From contig WBZZ01006013.1 of assembly GCA_019918135.1 (NCBI GenBank), positions 23,501-87,500 of the forward strand: a stretch of DNA of 64,000 bases, written 5' to 3'. Numbering within the stretch: position 1 is the stretch's first letter; each line of letters opens with the position of its first letter. The notes under the pieces were generated by a model, which saw only the letters and a program-made list of their open reading frames with translations, had not been told where the DNA came from and did no database searches. Of the stretch, positions 45,205 to 56,493 are shown piece by piece. The position numbers and the translations under genes were made by a program. The stretch is from Paulinella micropora (Eukaryota > Cercozoa > Imbricatea > Euglyphida > Paulinellidae).

Positions 45205-46016
45205 TTTTTTATGGCGGAACTTCATTTCCGACATAATACGCTTTGAACTGATTTCTTTTCTGACTAAGATTCGTTTAGAGTTATGTATGAAGATACATCA
45301 ACCCACGAATTAGCCGTTATAAAACAACAATGATACTTGCCCCGGTACCAATCGTATATATACTCTAGCACATTCAGTATCTAATTAAAATCTTCCTCTT
45401 TTTTCTGTCGATAAGATATTTGTGCAGTATGTCCAAGTATAATGTTTTATGGTTGAGTAACTTGATAATGTAATGTCGCCATTTCCATATATATGTAATA
45501 ACCGGTCGTCGGTTTCCATAAATACATTTACTTTTTGTGAAGACATACCCTTGTATAAATCGGTATCATTTAATATAGTGTCAGGTGATCAAGTCTGACG
45601 ACTATATCCGAAGTTGGGTTGAGTGCGCCCTAACCTTGCGATATGCCGATACAAGTAGAGATCGATGGAATCCGGTGTAGCAGTTCATGTTATTAAAATA
45701 TATCAGTTCTTGATTAGACTATAGAGTCTTTAATGAGATCATCATTCTGGTACTAATGCGGGTCGTATCCAGGAAACACCATCGCTCACTCAAATAGCGA
45801 TCCCGTAACGGTGCTGTTTCGTGGCCGTCTCGTCTGTCTCTGCCGAAGCAAGAGAATAGAATGCCTATTTTTTGTCAGCTGTGTCTTGTTAATCTCTAGA
45901 AGAATGAATGCTGTAGTAGCTTTAATATCTAAGTAAGGTTTTCGGGACGATATTGGATCAATGCTATGTTCGCAATCGATCAGGTCCACAATACTTCTAG
46001 AGAAAAAGAATACTTA
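45205..46016 (-). other. Gypsy 3' untranslated region
   Basis: About 810 bp between the last open frame and the polypurine tract; no convincing ORF and no envelope-like gene. Confidence 0.5.
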
Positions 46017-46805
46017 CTATAGACGCCGTTTACGCGCGCGGACTCCTTTACCTGGTGGAGGACCTCCAACCAAAGTTAAGTCTAAGGTAGACTGTTCGAG
46101 GACGTCCCAAATTTTGTGAGGGATTGCGCCTTGTGCCAAGTCAAAAGGAATGTCCAGCACCCCTCGTGGTAGTGCTTGTATGGTCCACGCGGTATGATCT
46201 TTATCTGTGGGAGATATGGTATCATCCCATGTCTCAAGTTTCTTGGCGTCTTTATATACTGGAAGGTATTGTCTTACCTTAGGATCTTCCACTGGATCCA
46301 GACTCCTCCAGAAATGTAAGACTGGTTGTATTATTTGTGCCGCAGTCGAAATTCGATTCGATCGCGTATGGCGTTTGTGAGGTACTGCCATGACTCTCAT
46401 GAGATATAAATCTGAGAGCGTGTCATCGGCTACGTGTTGAGCCGCAGGCCTCACCAAGTAAAAAGCGTCTTTGGCCCATGAAATATGTCCTATCGCATCT
46501 CCTTCTTTCCAACTGGGGTGAACGAGAGTGTCATTGCCCGCGCGAGGGTCTTGATCTCCGTCATCGCTCCCCTCTTGATGGACTCCTTGCGAACGTGCCG
46601 TCCTTATCGCCTTTCTCGGTCGGTCGTAGATAAGGTCATTTTGCGCTCTCCTTATTTGCGCCTCCGTGAACTTTCCTTCCGGCACGTTCGACTCCACCCT
46701 TTTGCGGGTCTGAGTCCCCGCCGCACTTTTGCGGTCGGTGGCCCGCTTGTTCTCCAGCTCAGCCTCCTCCTTCTCCGCAATTGGTACCCTGTAGGCATCC
46801 CGTTC
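46017..46805 (-). pseudogene. C-terminal extension in frame with gypsy integrase after a TAG
   Basis: The integrase stop (TAG, 46806-46808) is followed in the same frame by about 262 open codons, beginning ERDAYRVPIAEKEEAELENK. A charged stretch, then a folded-looking part (SWAKDAFYLVRPAAQHVADD, LFMxxLDP-like) and a basic RARKRRL end follow. No ATG opens this frame, so it would be made only by readthrough or was joined before mutation. It has no TM segment or signal peptide, so it is not an envelope gene. Function unknown. Confidence 0.45.
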
Positions 46806-48317
46806 CTAGATATCCTCCTGACGGATTGGTGGGACCTCTTTAAAGTCAGCCTCCATCCGTTTGAGTGCTTGATCAACGGACTCATCTTCAAGTAGGAAGG
46901 GATCATACTTAATCAGCCTTCGTACATTGACTATTTGAACTTTCCCTCTGCCCCTGATTTTATAATTCAAAGGCCCCATCTGTTCCATGATCTGGTATGG
47001 TCCTTTCCAGTGGATGAACAGCTTCGAGCTGACTCCCTGAGGAACCTGAGGATGATACAGTAGTACAATATCCCCGACCTGAAATCTGACTTGATCCAGG
47101 TGTGCCTGCCTGACACCTTCAGCATCAGTCTTCCTGCGCTCCGCCTCCCTATGCGCCTGTACTATTTGCTCCGCCTCCATCTTCGCCCGAAGTCTCACCC
47201 CAAACAGCTCATCCTGATCTGCCCATGAATCTTTTGGGTGCAGCAGTGAGGCTGGGATGGCGGGCTCACGCCCATATACCAATTGGTATGGCGAGATGGA
47301 ACCTTTTGAACCACCTAACGCTGTAGAGGGTAGGCAATTCATAGCAAAGGCAAACGAGGATGCTGCCTCCACCCATGCCTTTTGGTTCTCCTTCTTCATA
47401 CAATACATCTTCAGCGCGGCCTTGAGGGGTCTATGCACCCGCTCTATCTTGCCGTTCGCTCTGGGGTTATAGGCGGTGACATATTGCCATTTCATGCCGT
47501 AATATGCAGATAGCTTGTCGATGACTTCATTATTAAAGTCAGAGCCTCGATCTGAGCATATTTTTCTCGGCACCCCAATCTGTGAGATGATCGTCTCAAT
47601 CAACGCCTTGGCTGTTGTTTCGCCCGTAACGTCTTTGACTGGGACCACCCATACATAGTTGGTGGCTCTGTCTATGGCCGTTAGAAGGTATCTGTAACCT
47701 TCCGTCGTGACCGGGAAAGGTCCTACATGATCAGTGTGTAAGAACTCGAACATTCCTAAGTGTAAAGGAAAAGTCCCGATCAGGCCAAAATTCGCCTTCG
47801 ATGGTGTTTTGGATGTCTTGCATGGGATGCATGCTTTGACCTGTTCATCAATATTCTCCTTCATCTTCTTCCACCAGAATCGTCTCGAAATGAACATATG
47901 CGTTCTTTGTCGGCCCGGGTGCGCCAGTAGTGGGCAGTTATGAGCAGCGACAAAAATTATGTGTCTGAGTTTCTCAGGAACCCAGAGAGTCCATTTGTCT
48001 GGTTGTGATGCATAGCGCCCGTGTTGGCCTTTGTACCACAAGAGACCGTCTCTCCACCCCATCTCCTTCTGTTGCTCCTTAATCTCCTTCGTCATTTTCA
48101 GCTCGTTCGGGTTCTTGTATAGCTGTATTAGCTCTTTGAACTCCGGATCGAGAGCCTGTTGCTGTCTCCATGCAGTGGGTGAGGCTATGTGGATAGTCCC
48201 ATCCTCTAGCTGCACTCCTATCCTCTCAGGGTTTTCGTCTAACTCCTCCTTGTTCTCCTGCGGGGGTTCCGCATATGCTTCTTGCTTAATCTCTTCTTGT
48301 TTTATCTCCGCCTTCAT
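46806..48317 (-). CDS. Gypsy integrase
   Basis: 503 codons. The HHCC zinc site is HNCPLLAHPGRQ... and CIPCKTSK. The catalytic core shows LHTDHVGPF, CSDRGSDFNN and GKIERVHRPL (D, D, E). A C-terminal GPYQIMEQMGPLNYKIR is the gypsy GPF/Y-like module. The frame is shifted relative to the RNase H frame upstream. Confidence 0.85.
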   Translation of the reverse strand: MKAEIKQEEIKQEAYAEPPQENKEELDENPERIGVQLEDGTIHIASPTAWRQQQALDPEFKELIQLYKNPNELKMTKEIKEQQKEMGWRDGLLWYKGQHGRYASQPDKWTLWVPEKLRHIIFVAAHNCPLLAHPGRQRTHMFISRRFWWKKMKENIDEQVKACIPCKTSKTPSKANFGLIGTFPLHLGMFEFLHTDHVGPFPVTTEGYRYLLTAIDRATNYVWVVPVKDVTGETTAKALIETIISQIGVPRKICSDRGSDFNNEVIDKLSAYYGMKWQYVTAYNPRANGKIERVHRPLKAALKMYCMKKENQKAWVEAASSFAFAMNCLPSTALGGSKGSISPYQLVYGREPAIPASLLHPKDSWADQDELFGVRLRAKMEAEQIVQAHREAERRKTDAEGVRQAHLDQVRFQVGDIVLLYHPQVPQGVSSKLFIHWKGPYQIMEQMGPLNYKIRGRGKVQIVNVRRLIKYDPFLLEDESVDQALKRMEADFKEVPPIRQEDI

Positions 48318-48342
48318 ATTCTCATATGCTTCATAGGACCAC

Positions 48343-50119
48343 TCAGCATCCTCGAGGACATGTGCTGTACAACATATCCCATGATCCGGACCTTGCGGCC
48401 CGGCTATGACGTAGACCCGATCGGTTATATCGGACCCCTCTCGCCATCTGCATCGACTCGATATGATGCACTTCGTATGTGCAGTCTGGGGATAGATCCT
48501 CCAATTCTGCTGATGATACGAGAGCTGCCACTTTTGAGTGAAACTCTAGCCTGGAGAGGCTGTCAGCGACAACATTTCGCTTGCCGGGTAGATGGACCAT
48601 TGTAAAAGTGAAACATGACAAGAATGCCTGCCATCTTGCTAGACGGCCAGTCTGTTCATGATTCATCAGCCATAGTAAATTCTGGTGATCAGTCCTTACT
48701 ATAAACTGAGGTCCCCCCCATAAATACTCTCTCAACCGTTTTGAGGGCCCAGACCACCGCCAGTGCCTCTCTCTGCCTCGTACAATAGTTTCGCTCCGCC
48801 GAGCACAACTTTCTACTTATAAACATGATCGGGCGCAACTTTTTTTCCTCATCTTCCTGTTGTAAGACTGCGCCGATCGCGAACTTTGATGCGTCTGTGT
48901 CGACTACGAATTGCTTCGAAAAGTCGGGCATCATCAGCACGAGTCCGCCATCCTTCGGATCTTTGTAGATGAGATCTTTGAGCGTGTTGTACGCTTCTAA
49001 GGCTTCATCATCCCACTTCTCAAAATCACCGAAGTCGATCATTCTCTCCAACTTAGCCCGAGTTGCACCCCAATTGGGTATGAACTGGCTGTAATATTGC
49101 GCCATCGCAAGAAATGAGTGCAGCTCTGTGCGATTCTTCGGCCTCTGCCGGCTCATGATCTCCTCCCTCTTCTCTTTGGATATCGAGACTCTATTGTAAG
49201 AGATTTCGTACCCCAAATATGTCACGCTTGTCTTTGTGAGTTGACATTTCTTCAAATTACATTTCAGGCCAAATAGTTTGATACGCCTGAAAATGTCTGT
49301 TAGATGGTCGATGTGCTCTTCCATCGTATTGAAGTACACGATAATGTCATCGATGTAACAAAATGCGTACTCTCCCGCCTTCTGTCCTCTTCTCCTCATG
49401 AAACCTCCCTCTGTCTGGTCATCATATTTGCTACTCAGCATGCTTTGCATCGCTTTCTGAAAGAGTCCCGGGACCTGTTTGAGTCCCATCGGAAGTACTT
49501 TCCATTGATATATCTCCATTCCTACTACAAATGCGGTCAGCCATCTGGAATTTTCATCCAGTGGAATTTGCCAGAAGCCATTCTTCAGATCAATCACTGA
49601 GTATAGCTTGGCGTTCCGCAATACTCGCCTTCCTTCTTCAAGAGTAGGTAATGGATTTCGTTCCTCATCTAAAATTTTATTGACGCGGGCATAGTTAACC
49701 GCTAAGCGCCATTCTCGTCCCGGTTTAGGCACCAGTCTCGGTTGGGAAACTATTGGAGATGTCGATCTCTCAATGAAATCCTCATCGAGTAACTGCCGCG
49801 CTTGTTCTTCTGCGATCTTTGCTTCATGTATACTCAGATTTGCCCGTCGTGGCGCCGGTGAAGGCTCAGCACCTGGTATTTTACAAATAACCGCGGTGAA
49901 GTCTTCCGGCTTGACACCTCCCGCTTGAGGGGGGTCAAAAATCATTTTGTTCGCCTTCAATCTCTCTTTCAAAACCTCTTTCTCCTTCTTCGTACCTGCT
50001 CCTCCTGCCAATTTCTCGTCTATCGCCGCCTTAAACTCCTCCTCTGACATTCTCTTGTGATGCTTGAGGGGTGCTCTGTCCTCCTCCAAGCCCAACTCTT
50101 CTTCTGATATATCGTCCAT
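48343..50119 (-). pseudogene. Gypsy reverse transcriptase and RNase H, one frameshift
   Basis: The frame 48689-50119 has the RT palm: RLAVNYARVNKIL, YSVIDLKNGFWQIPL, LPMGLKQVPGLFQKAM, YIDDIIVY (catalytic) and CQLTKTSVTYLGYEIS. RNase H starts with VVDTDASKFAIGAVL and REALAVVWALK. A shift near 48700 moves the rest (FIVRTDHQNLLWLMNHEQ, LPGKRNVVADSLSR) to another frame. Confidence 0.85.
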
Positions 50120-50862
50120 TGCCTTTTTTCATATGTGGCAGTGTCTGGTTCGTCGTCCTCCGCCAGACCTACCAACATATCTATTAATCTCGCATATTGC
50201 AACGGAGCTTTTCGGGTGTAGAAACCATCGAAGCATGTGAATGCTTGAGGAATCAATTTCAACTTGTCCTGGTCTCTGAGCTTCCGCTTATATGCACTGC
50301 TCTGCTCACGAGTCCCGAGACGACAAGCCAACACTAAGTGTTGCTTCCGTGAGGGCACCGGTATCGGATGATCAATGAGCCGGTCCCGTATCTCCTGCGC
50401 CCATATCGCCTTCTCATTGTACGGGAGTATGACCGTATATGGTTTATTATTTTCAAAAAGAGTGCGTAGGCACTTTTTCACTTCTATCAGTGAGCGCGGC
50501 CACGTAGGCTCGTCACCCCAGAGTTCGGTAATAAAGCTTTTAATATCTTCTGCCGGGATATCAGGGAGTCGTCCCCTTCTCCTCGGTATAAACTCCTGTC
50601 TGTCCTTCTCTTCCACCTTTACGTGAAAGCAATACCCGTTGGTAATATATACATCGGCCCCTGCTCCTTCTTCAAATCTCGCCAACGATGGGCACCTTTT
50701 TCCCATGCATATAATCTCCTCTTTCCTCTTTTCAATGAGATCGTCTATCGACTTTTTAATCCCATTGTGTAGAGACTGTAGCCGTATAGACCTCCGCCTC
50801 TCTCTTGTCTGACAGGTTTGAACCATCTTTAGACACCGCGTCCGTTGGCATATATGCCTCAT
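50020..50862 (-). pseudogene. Gypsy pol linker region
   Basis: 280-codon frame overlapping the ends of the protease and RT frames. It contains a moderately hydrophobic, folded-looking part (FITELWGDEPTWPRSLIEVK, KPYTVILPYNEKAIWAQEIR) without a known motif. Likely the protease-RT spacer of the polyprotein, shifted in frame on both sides. Confidence 0.5.
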
Positions 50863-51756
50863 ATGCGTGTGTAATGGCCACCTGTTTCCCTTCCGATGCT
50901 ACCCCTAGGTGTAGGGCCTCGTATGAGTCAATAGCATGGAGAGAGTCGACAGTATATTCTTCTCCTGGCTCTACGCCGTATATGACTCTTTTGGCGGCGC
51001 AATCAATCACTACGTTCATTGTCGCCAGTTGGTCGTACGACAAAAGAACAGATCCGTGGTATTCGGGGACAACGTAAAAGTCCACTCGATATACTCGTCC
51101 GGATTTCAATTTAAAATTTAAAGTGATGATGCCCGTTATATCCGTCCGACTACTAACTCCTTTCAAGGTGCCAGATGATTTTTTCATATTAGTTTCTAAC
51201 CACTCATGGTGTTTCGTAGTAAATTTCTGGCCGACAATATTAATATTCGCCATAGTATCATTACCAACGTTTATAAAGGTATTTAATGTTTCACAAAAAA
51301 GGTTCGTATAGCATAAAGCGTCTGGCCGGTGACTTTTTAAGGCCAATACAAGGAGCTTGTGTTCTAAAATCTGTATCCTTTTCTCGAGGTTCGCCTCCTC
51401 CTCCCTTTCCGCCGTTTTTGTAATGTCTTTTTGGGTATTGTTCAAGGCGAAGGATGATTGTCCTTGCTTTCTCTGTTTGAGACCGTGAGGAGAGGTTGAT
51501 GTCCTCCATCCTCCTTGTCTATTGTCTGTCTCGGCAAGTTGATAAGATTAACTGCCGGTTCTATTCTTACTTTCTTCGGCTGTGGCTGCGACAGGCCCGC
51601 CTGCTTTCTCTTTGCCAGCGCTTTACTCGCCTGCCTATTAGCAGCATGCACTGTTTGTTGTCGTGATGGGTGTACTGGTATTGTACTACCTTTGAGTTGG
51701 TCTGTGGCCTGCTGTGGGCTCTTAGACTCACTGGTACCCTTGGTTGGGACCTGCAC
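50756..51756 (-). pseudogene. Gypsy protease region
   Basis: The frame 50756-51445 has a retropepsin-like layout: INVGNDTMANINIVG at the active-site position, then VDFYVVPEYHGSVLLSYDQL and NVVIDCAAKRVIYG. The usual DTG is DTM here, which would disable it. The preceding frame (51442-51756) is basic and Pro/Gln-rich, probably the gag-pol junction, and in a different frame. Confidence 0.55.
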
Positions 51757-51807
51757 AACGGTGTATCGTGCAATGCATGTTGTTCTGTTTTCTCCCTCCT
51801 TCTCTAG

Positions 51808-54432
51808 TCATTGGACTACCTCAAATCTGTTACCTGAGTCGGCATCAGTGTCGGTAGTGGTTGCGCCTGATGTCGCATAGGCCTGTGGTGCTGAGGAACT
51901 CGAGCTTGAGCTCGAGCCGTCTGCCCAGCCCCCATCTCTGTGGTACGGGCGCTCTGCGCTGCCGTATCCACCTCGGCCAACCCATCTTCCTCCTCCTCTA
52001 CCTTGAAATACACCTCTTCCTCCTCCTCTTCTCACAAATCCTCTCTCCCCCCCGCGAGTGTATGTGCCTCGTGCGAAAGGGGCTCCTCCTCCTCGATTGA
52101 TTCCTCTCCCTCCTCCTCTTCCTCGTGTTCCACCTCTTCCTCTACTTGCGGCTTCTATGGCTGCCGTCTTCTGATCATCTCTAGCGAAAAGAGAATTGAT
52201 CGCGTCAGCTAGTTCGTGGTCATGGTCCGCGACATCCTGTAATTTCCACCCCTGATCCTTGCGCAGTCGGCGCAGAACGGCGACGGTGTTGGTTTCGTCC
52301 GACCGTACGTTCTTGAGGAGTGTGTTTCGGATGCGGGTGTCCTCGACATCGTGGTTGTACGGGCATTTCTTATTTGTGTGTTTGAAGCATTGTGCCCGTG
52401 CCCACCAACGAATACAAGGTGTGTTAGCTTCACGACTGTTCTCTCTTGGTCGCTTTCCTAGAGATCGTTGCGTATGTGCGGCTTGCGGTTGAGCAGAAGC
52501 CGATGCAGAACCGATCAAGGATGCTGTCTGGCTGTCGAGCCTCTGACAAGCGGTCATTACTTCGGTCCACAACATTTTTGGGCTCACTGCCTTAGTCGTG
52601 GCCTCAAAGACGCTCATCTCCAAAAAGTTCAAGTGCTTTACCTTGTCGAAGGTTTTGCAGTCTTGCATGAGCAGTGTGAGCTTATTTTTGTTGTAGACGT
52701 GCAAAGCACTGAGGAAATATAGGAGTATGGCTTTGTGGTTATAAAAGAGAGTGTACTGGGTGCCCACATTTGTTAAGACAGATGCAAGCTGAGTGACAGA
52801 CTGCAACTGCTCCGATACTAAGTCGAAAATTTTAAACCCAATCAATGTGCCAGTGCACAAGTGTTGGTATCCACTTGCCTTAAAGTATCGAATGAGGGCA
52901 GCAATGGCCAGAGTACAACTCATCTCTGCATATCCACCTTTCCTTGCTAGATCCTCCTCTCCTCTGTACTTCTCGTAAGTTATACGATCAAAACCAGCTC
53001 CAAGGAGGGATCGATCACAGAGATGTTCTAGGACTTCATACTCCTGCTCCACCTCAAACTGGTTTTGCTGGAAGCATCTGTCCATCTCATTGAGCTTAGT
53101 CATGAGGGTCTTCTCTGTGTCAGCCTCATTGGCAGTGATAGCATAGAGCTTAAGGCCCCCTCCCCCAATTTTGATTTTAGCTAGGGCTGCCTGCAGCGCC
53201 TGCTTTTTCTTCTGGGAGTCTGTCAAGTTAATTACTGTCCCTCCCCCTTGGGGTCCTCCTCCTGAGGCTCCTCCTCCTGCTTTCTTGGGAGCTGTGTTAG
53301 ATGTGGTAGGTGGACCCGTTGGCTGTGGAGCCACCCGTGGTACTGCCATTGCCACAGCTATCTTCTCCTTCTGCTCCTTCTCCTCTTTCTGTCTCGTCTC
53401 TTCTTCTTTCACCTGTCGTGCTAAATGAGTCACGAACTGTGCAAGCCCTGTGGCACTAGAGAGGAAGTGTGCCTTTTCTCTCATGGAAGACTTATCAGCT
53501 CTGTTATTATTTGGGATTGTTGTGAGAGGGCCTTTAATGAGAGTGTGATTCTTCGTGTGGGCCCATTGTTTCCATGTTGGTTTTTGCTCCTTCCCCTCAA
53601 AGAGGCCCTTATGGAGTTGTGTGAGGCGTTCAAGCACCTGACAAGACTGGTCAACCTCCTCGTAAACAGGATGTTGCCTTGTGTTGTCTTTCAGTGCTTT
53701 GTACATTTCGTTGTAAGCCCGTGTGAAGGCAGTTACAAAAGCCTCAAGGGCAAACTCAATGCCACTTTGGTTTCTACCTTCGAACTTTCTTTCTAGATTC
53801 TTGATATCAGTGGGGACACCACAGACAGACAGCCATGCTGCAGTTGTGCGTTTATTTTTCCACTGTATGTTTGTGCGTTCATAAAATTCCGCAACGAGCA
53901 CAGCAGCGTAGAGTGTTGCAGATATGTCGTATATGTCGCACAGTGTAAGAGTGTCGCCATACTTGATATCCTGCAATGGCACTCTTTCGTGCTCAAACCT
54001 CACTTTGTTAAAGAGAGGCTTCGCAAGGCCGGGAATTTCGATCAGGAGGTTGCTTTGACCTTGTCCTGGTCTATTCCTTTTCTCGTAAGGAATGTAGATG
54101 CGTGTTTTATAATAGGTTGGGTAGTTAAGGAAGAAGGACTCTTCATCATCATATGTAGCCAACTGTTCCCATGTATTTGGGATATTCTGGCCAACATCCT
54201 CCATCTCTCTCTCTGCCTCTGCCAATGGAGATCCTCCAGTCTGACCTGCACTCGCTTCTTGTGCATTACCCCCCCCTGTCGACTCTACATCGGCTGTATA
54301 CGTATACTCCTCTCTCTCCTCTCCATCTCTATCCCCCCTCTCTTCTGAGTACTGAGTCTCCTGCTCCTCTCCTCCCTCACTAGGACCATAATCAGTTGGT
54401 GTCACACCAGCCTGCTCATTCTCGTCTTCCAT
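51808..54432 (-). CDS. Gypsy Gag with CCCH finger and RGG tail
   Basis: 874 aa, intact, from ATG 54432. An acidic N-terminus (about 1-80) is followed by a helical region (SFFLNYPTYYKTRIYIPYEK, TAAWLSVCGVPTDIKNLERK) and a Lys/Glu coiled coil (about 345-360). A Gly-rich hinge precedes a second helical domain (about 430-640). Near 680-700 lies CIRWWARAQCFKHTNKKCPY followed by NH: C-x8-C-x7-C-x3-H, a CCCH-like finger rather than the retroviral CCHC knuckle. The C-terminus has repeated RGG/RGGG (about 770-850). Both suggest RNA binding. Helix-rich layout and position right after the leader support Gag. Confidence 0.75.
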   Translation of the reverse strand: MEDENEQAGVTPTDYGPSEGGEEQETQYSEERGDRDGEEREEYTYTADVESTGGGNAQEASAGQTGGSPLAEAEREMEDVGQNIPNTWEQLATYDDEESFFLNYPTYYKTRIYIPYEKRNRPGQGQSNLLIEIPGLAKPLFNKVRFEHERVPLQDIKYGDTLTLCDIYDISATLYAAVLVAEFYERTNIQWKNKRTTAAWLSVCGVPTDIKNLERKFEGRNQSGIEFALEAFVTAFTRAYNEMYKALKDNTRQHPVYEEVDQSCQVLERLTQLHKGLFEGKEQKPTWKQWAHTKNHTLIKGPLTTIPNNNRADKSSMREKAHFLSSATGLAQFVTHLARQVKEEETRQKEEKEQKEKIAVAMAVPRVAPQPTGPPTTSNTAPKKAGGGASGGGPQGGGTVINLTDSQKKKQALQAALAKIKIGGGGLKLYAITANEADTEKTLMTKLNEMDRCFQQNQFEVEQEYEVLEHLCDRSLLGAGFDRITYEKYRGEEDLARKGGYAEMSCTLAIAALIRYFKASGYQHLCTGTLIGFKIFDLVSEQLQSVTQLASVLTNVGTQYTLFYNHKAILLYFLSALHVYNKNKLTLLMQDCKTFDKVKHLNFLEMSVFEATTKAVSPKMLWTEVMTACQRLDSQTASLIGSASASAQPQAAHTQRSLGKRPRENSREANTPCIRWWARAQCFKHTNKKCPYNHDVEDTRIRNTLLKNVRSDETNTVAVLRRLRKDQGWKLQDVADHDHELADAINSLFARDDQKTAAIEAASRGRGGTRGRGGGRGINRGGGAPFARGTYTRGGERGFVRRGGGRGVFQGRGGGRWVGRGGYGSAERPYHRDGGWADGSSSSSSSSAPQAYATSGATTTDTDADSGNRFEVVQ

Positions 54433-55046
54433 CTTATGTTATGAGAGTCACGTCTGCTTTTTTTTTCTTCTTTTTTTCCTCTGTTATTCTTATCACACTA
54501 TGCAACCTTCTTCTCCTTCTTCCTTTTCTCTGTTGAAATAGTTATGGTGCGTCAGGCCCTACACAGAGATAACGATAGTTTGGTCAAAAGAGCTGTTTTG
54601 TCGAAGTCAGTCTGTCGTCGGACAGTGCTTCGATATTTGTCTTGCTCTTGTGTGAGAGATGCCAGTGTAATCTCCTCTGGTTTCTGCAGAGAAAATGCAA
54701 GGAAAATGGTTCAGAACAGAGAGTGGGAGTGCTTTGCTCGTTTTTCCTCTGTCTGTGTGTTTGTCTGATGTTTGTTTCGCACTTGTCCTACTTGGCTTTA
54801 TGCAAGCAGCAAGAGGGAGTGGAGTAGGTGTGGTCTGGTGTCTTGTAGAAGAGCACACAGAAGCCAAATGTGCACAAGGGCTAAAGGTTATGCCAGCTTG
54901 TGACAAATTGATCGCTTGTTTGTAAGTTTTTTTGTTTGAGGATGAGTAGGAGTGTTTGTTTTCGTCTGATGTCTGTGCGACAGATCAGCGAAAAATAAAT
55001 TTGTGCTTATCTGATGTCTGTACGACAGATCAGAAAAGAAATCAGC
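54433..55046 (-). other. Gypsy 5' leader
   Basis: About 600 bp between primer site and gag. It contains two near-identical hairpin-forming units CTGATGTCTGTxCGACAGATCAG at 54965-54987 and 55011-55033, possible packaging or dimerisation signals. Frames here are short and unlikely to code. Confidence 0.45.
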
Positions 55047-55064
55047 CTTTAGCTATGGACTCCA
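55047..55064 (-). other. Gypsy primer binding site
   Basis: On the minus strand TGGAGTCCATAGCTAAAG begins two bases after the 5' LTR, the expected place for complementarity to a tRNA 3' end (…CTCCA). The tRNA was not identified. Confidence 0.5.
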
Positions 55065-55066
55065 AA

Positions 55067-55284
55067 TGTACTATCCCCAACGATAGCTCAATGGAAGAGT
55101 AAGTCGGTAATATAACCAAACACAGTCCTCAAAACAGGGAATGATGTCTCGTTATATTAGCTCAGTGACGCAAAGACAAAAAGCCGCCAAAAGACCAGGA
55201 TCAAATTGGCATTTCAGACGTGTCCGGCCAGACGAAATCTATAAATAAGTTTTTTTCCTGATAATTCGGGGGGTGATGTCCACA
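55067..55284 (-). repeat. Gypsy 5' LTR
   Basis: 218 bp, direct repeat of 44973-45190; ends TG...CA on both strands. Confidence 0.85.
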
Positions 55285-56439
55285 TCATTCGACTATACGA
55301 ATAAATTACTTACCAGTCACAAAGTAATCACTAATAGTAAACGTAGTTATCCTACTAACGCACTTGCATGACAGACTATTTGTCCCTTGCGAAACAATCC
55401 GAGTCTAAATTCTGCCAACTAAGGAGAAGATTTCGAGTTGGTAAGCGTTATCAGTGTAGCATTTTACAAATTTTCAAGTCAGTCGAAGAAAAAAGATGTA
55501 AAAATCAGTTGAAATACCTCTTTGTTCCGCAAATGCCTCTTTGTCATGTCTGGAACGGGAATAGAGTCTAGTGGTAGAAAAAAAATGTAGTTTCACTGTA
55601 AAACTTGAAAAATCAACGGAAAAAGGGAACTTGAATAAATTGATATGTTAAAGGGCAGTTGAAAACGTAGCAACTACAAGCTATTATTATACAGTTGATA
55701 TTAATATTAATAAATAAACTGAAATATATAGTAACAGAACTAAAAATAGATTTATAAACTTGAAACTTTAACACAATATTAATAATTCAGTCCGGTACTG
55801 TACTCATTCTGATAGAAGCTCCATTACATGCTATGTATTGAAACCACAATCGAATGCAGTATTATTGATTACTTGTCTCCTACTCGGACTGTCTCGAACA
55901 TCGATCACCGAAGCTGCTTCAGAGCATTCGCTTGTGATGGATGGGCCGTACCTCAAACAGTCTTTTTCTCTAATAGTAATGTCTTCCACTTTGTTTTTCC
56001 ACCTTTCTGTATCTTTCGCTCACCTCCGACTCCCTCAGGCCTGGATACAGCAAGGATGTGCGCTGAACTTGAGTCAGTGCTCATGGCCTTAAGATAGGGA
56101 ACATAAAAACTGGTGTGTGTGGGAGGGAGGGGGGGAAGGTGGGTTAGGTATGGAAGATATTGATACTAGTAATTCAATTGCCTCCACAAGAAAAAGAAGA
56201 CATGTGAAGGTGGCCCAAGTGGCTTGGTCTGCTGGGCAAGCTCATATTTAAAAACTGGCTAGAGTGGGGGCGTCTGGCTGTAGCTTTTAGATGCCTTCTG
56301 GTTTCCTAGGGAAGGAGTAGTTGTCCTGGAAGTTGCGATGGCAGCCGAGGCAGCGCATCAGCTTGTCTCTCTTCATGCCCACACCCACCCAGCCGATCTG
56401 GCGAGACTCCGGATGCCTGCAGGAAATAATAATAATGAC

Positions 56440-56440
<1 letters not shown>
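55285..56440. other. Unassigned AT-rich DNA
   Basis: No ORF with recognisable features; frames at 55828-56097 and 55838-56092 overlap each other in different phases and look random. Nothing else seen. Confidence 0.4.

Positions 56441-56493
<53 letters not shown>
56441..56493. repeat. (GTA)n microsatellite
   Basis: Uninterrupted GTA repeats over 53 bp. Confidence 0.95.

Larger units (their letters stand above)
44973..55284 (-). mobile_element. Ty3/gypsy-type retrotransposon
   Basis: Two 218-bp LTRs in direct orientation (about 4% different by eye), a polypurine tract beside the left LTR and a primer site beside the right one, so it is read leftward. Order is gag, protease, RT, RNase H, integrase (integrase last, as in gypsy). 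Pol is broken by several frameshifts. The flanks GTTAG and TCATT do not form a target duplication. Confidence 0.88.

Noticed and set aside
45786-45989. 67-codon minus-strand frame downstream of the gypsy integrase
   Set aside because: Short, no motif, in the element's 3' untranslated region.
46017-46697. Envelope gene of the gypsy element
   Set aside because: No signal peptide, TM segment or Cys pattern, and it is in frame with integrase.
55828-56097. 89-codon frame in the gap after the gypsy element
   Set aside because: Overlapped by an equally long frame in another phase; no features of a real protein.
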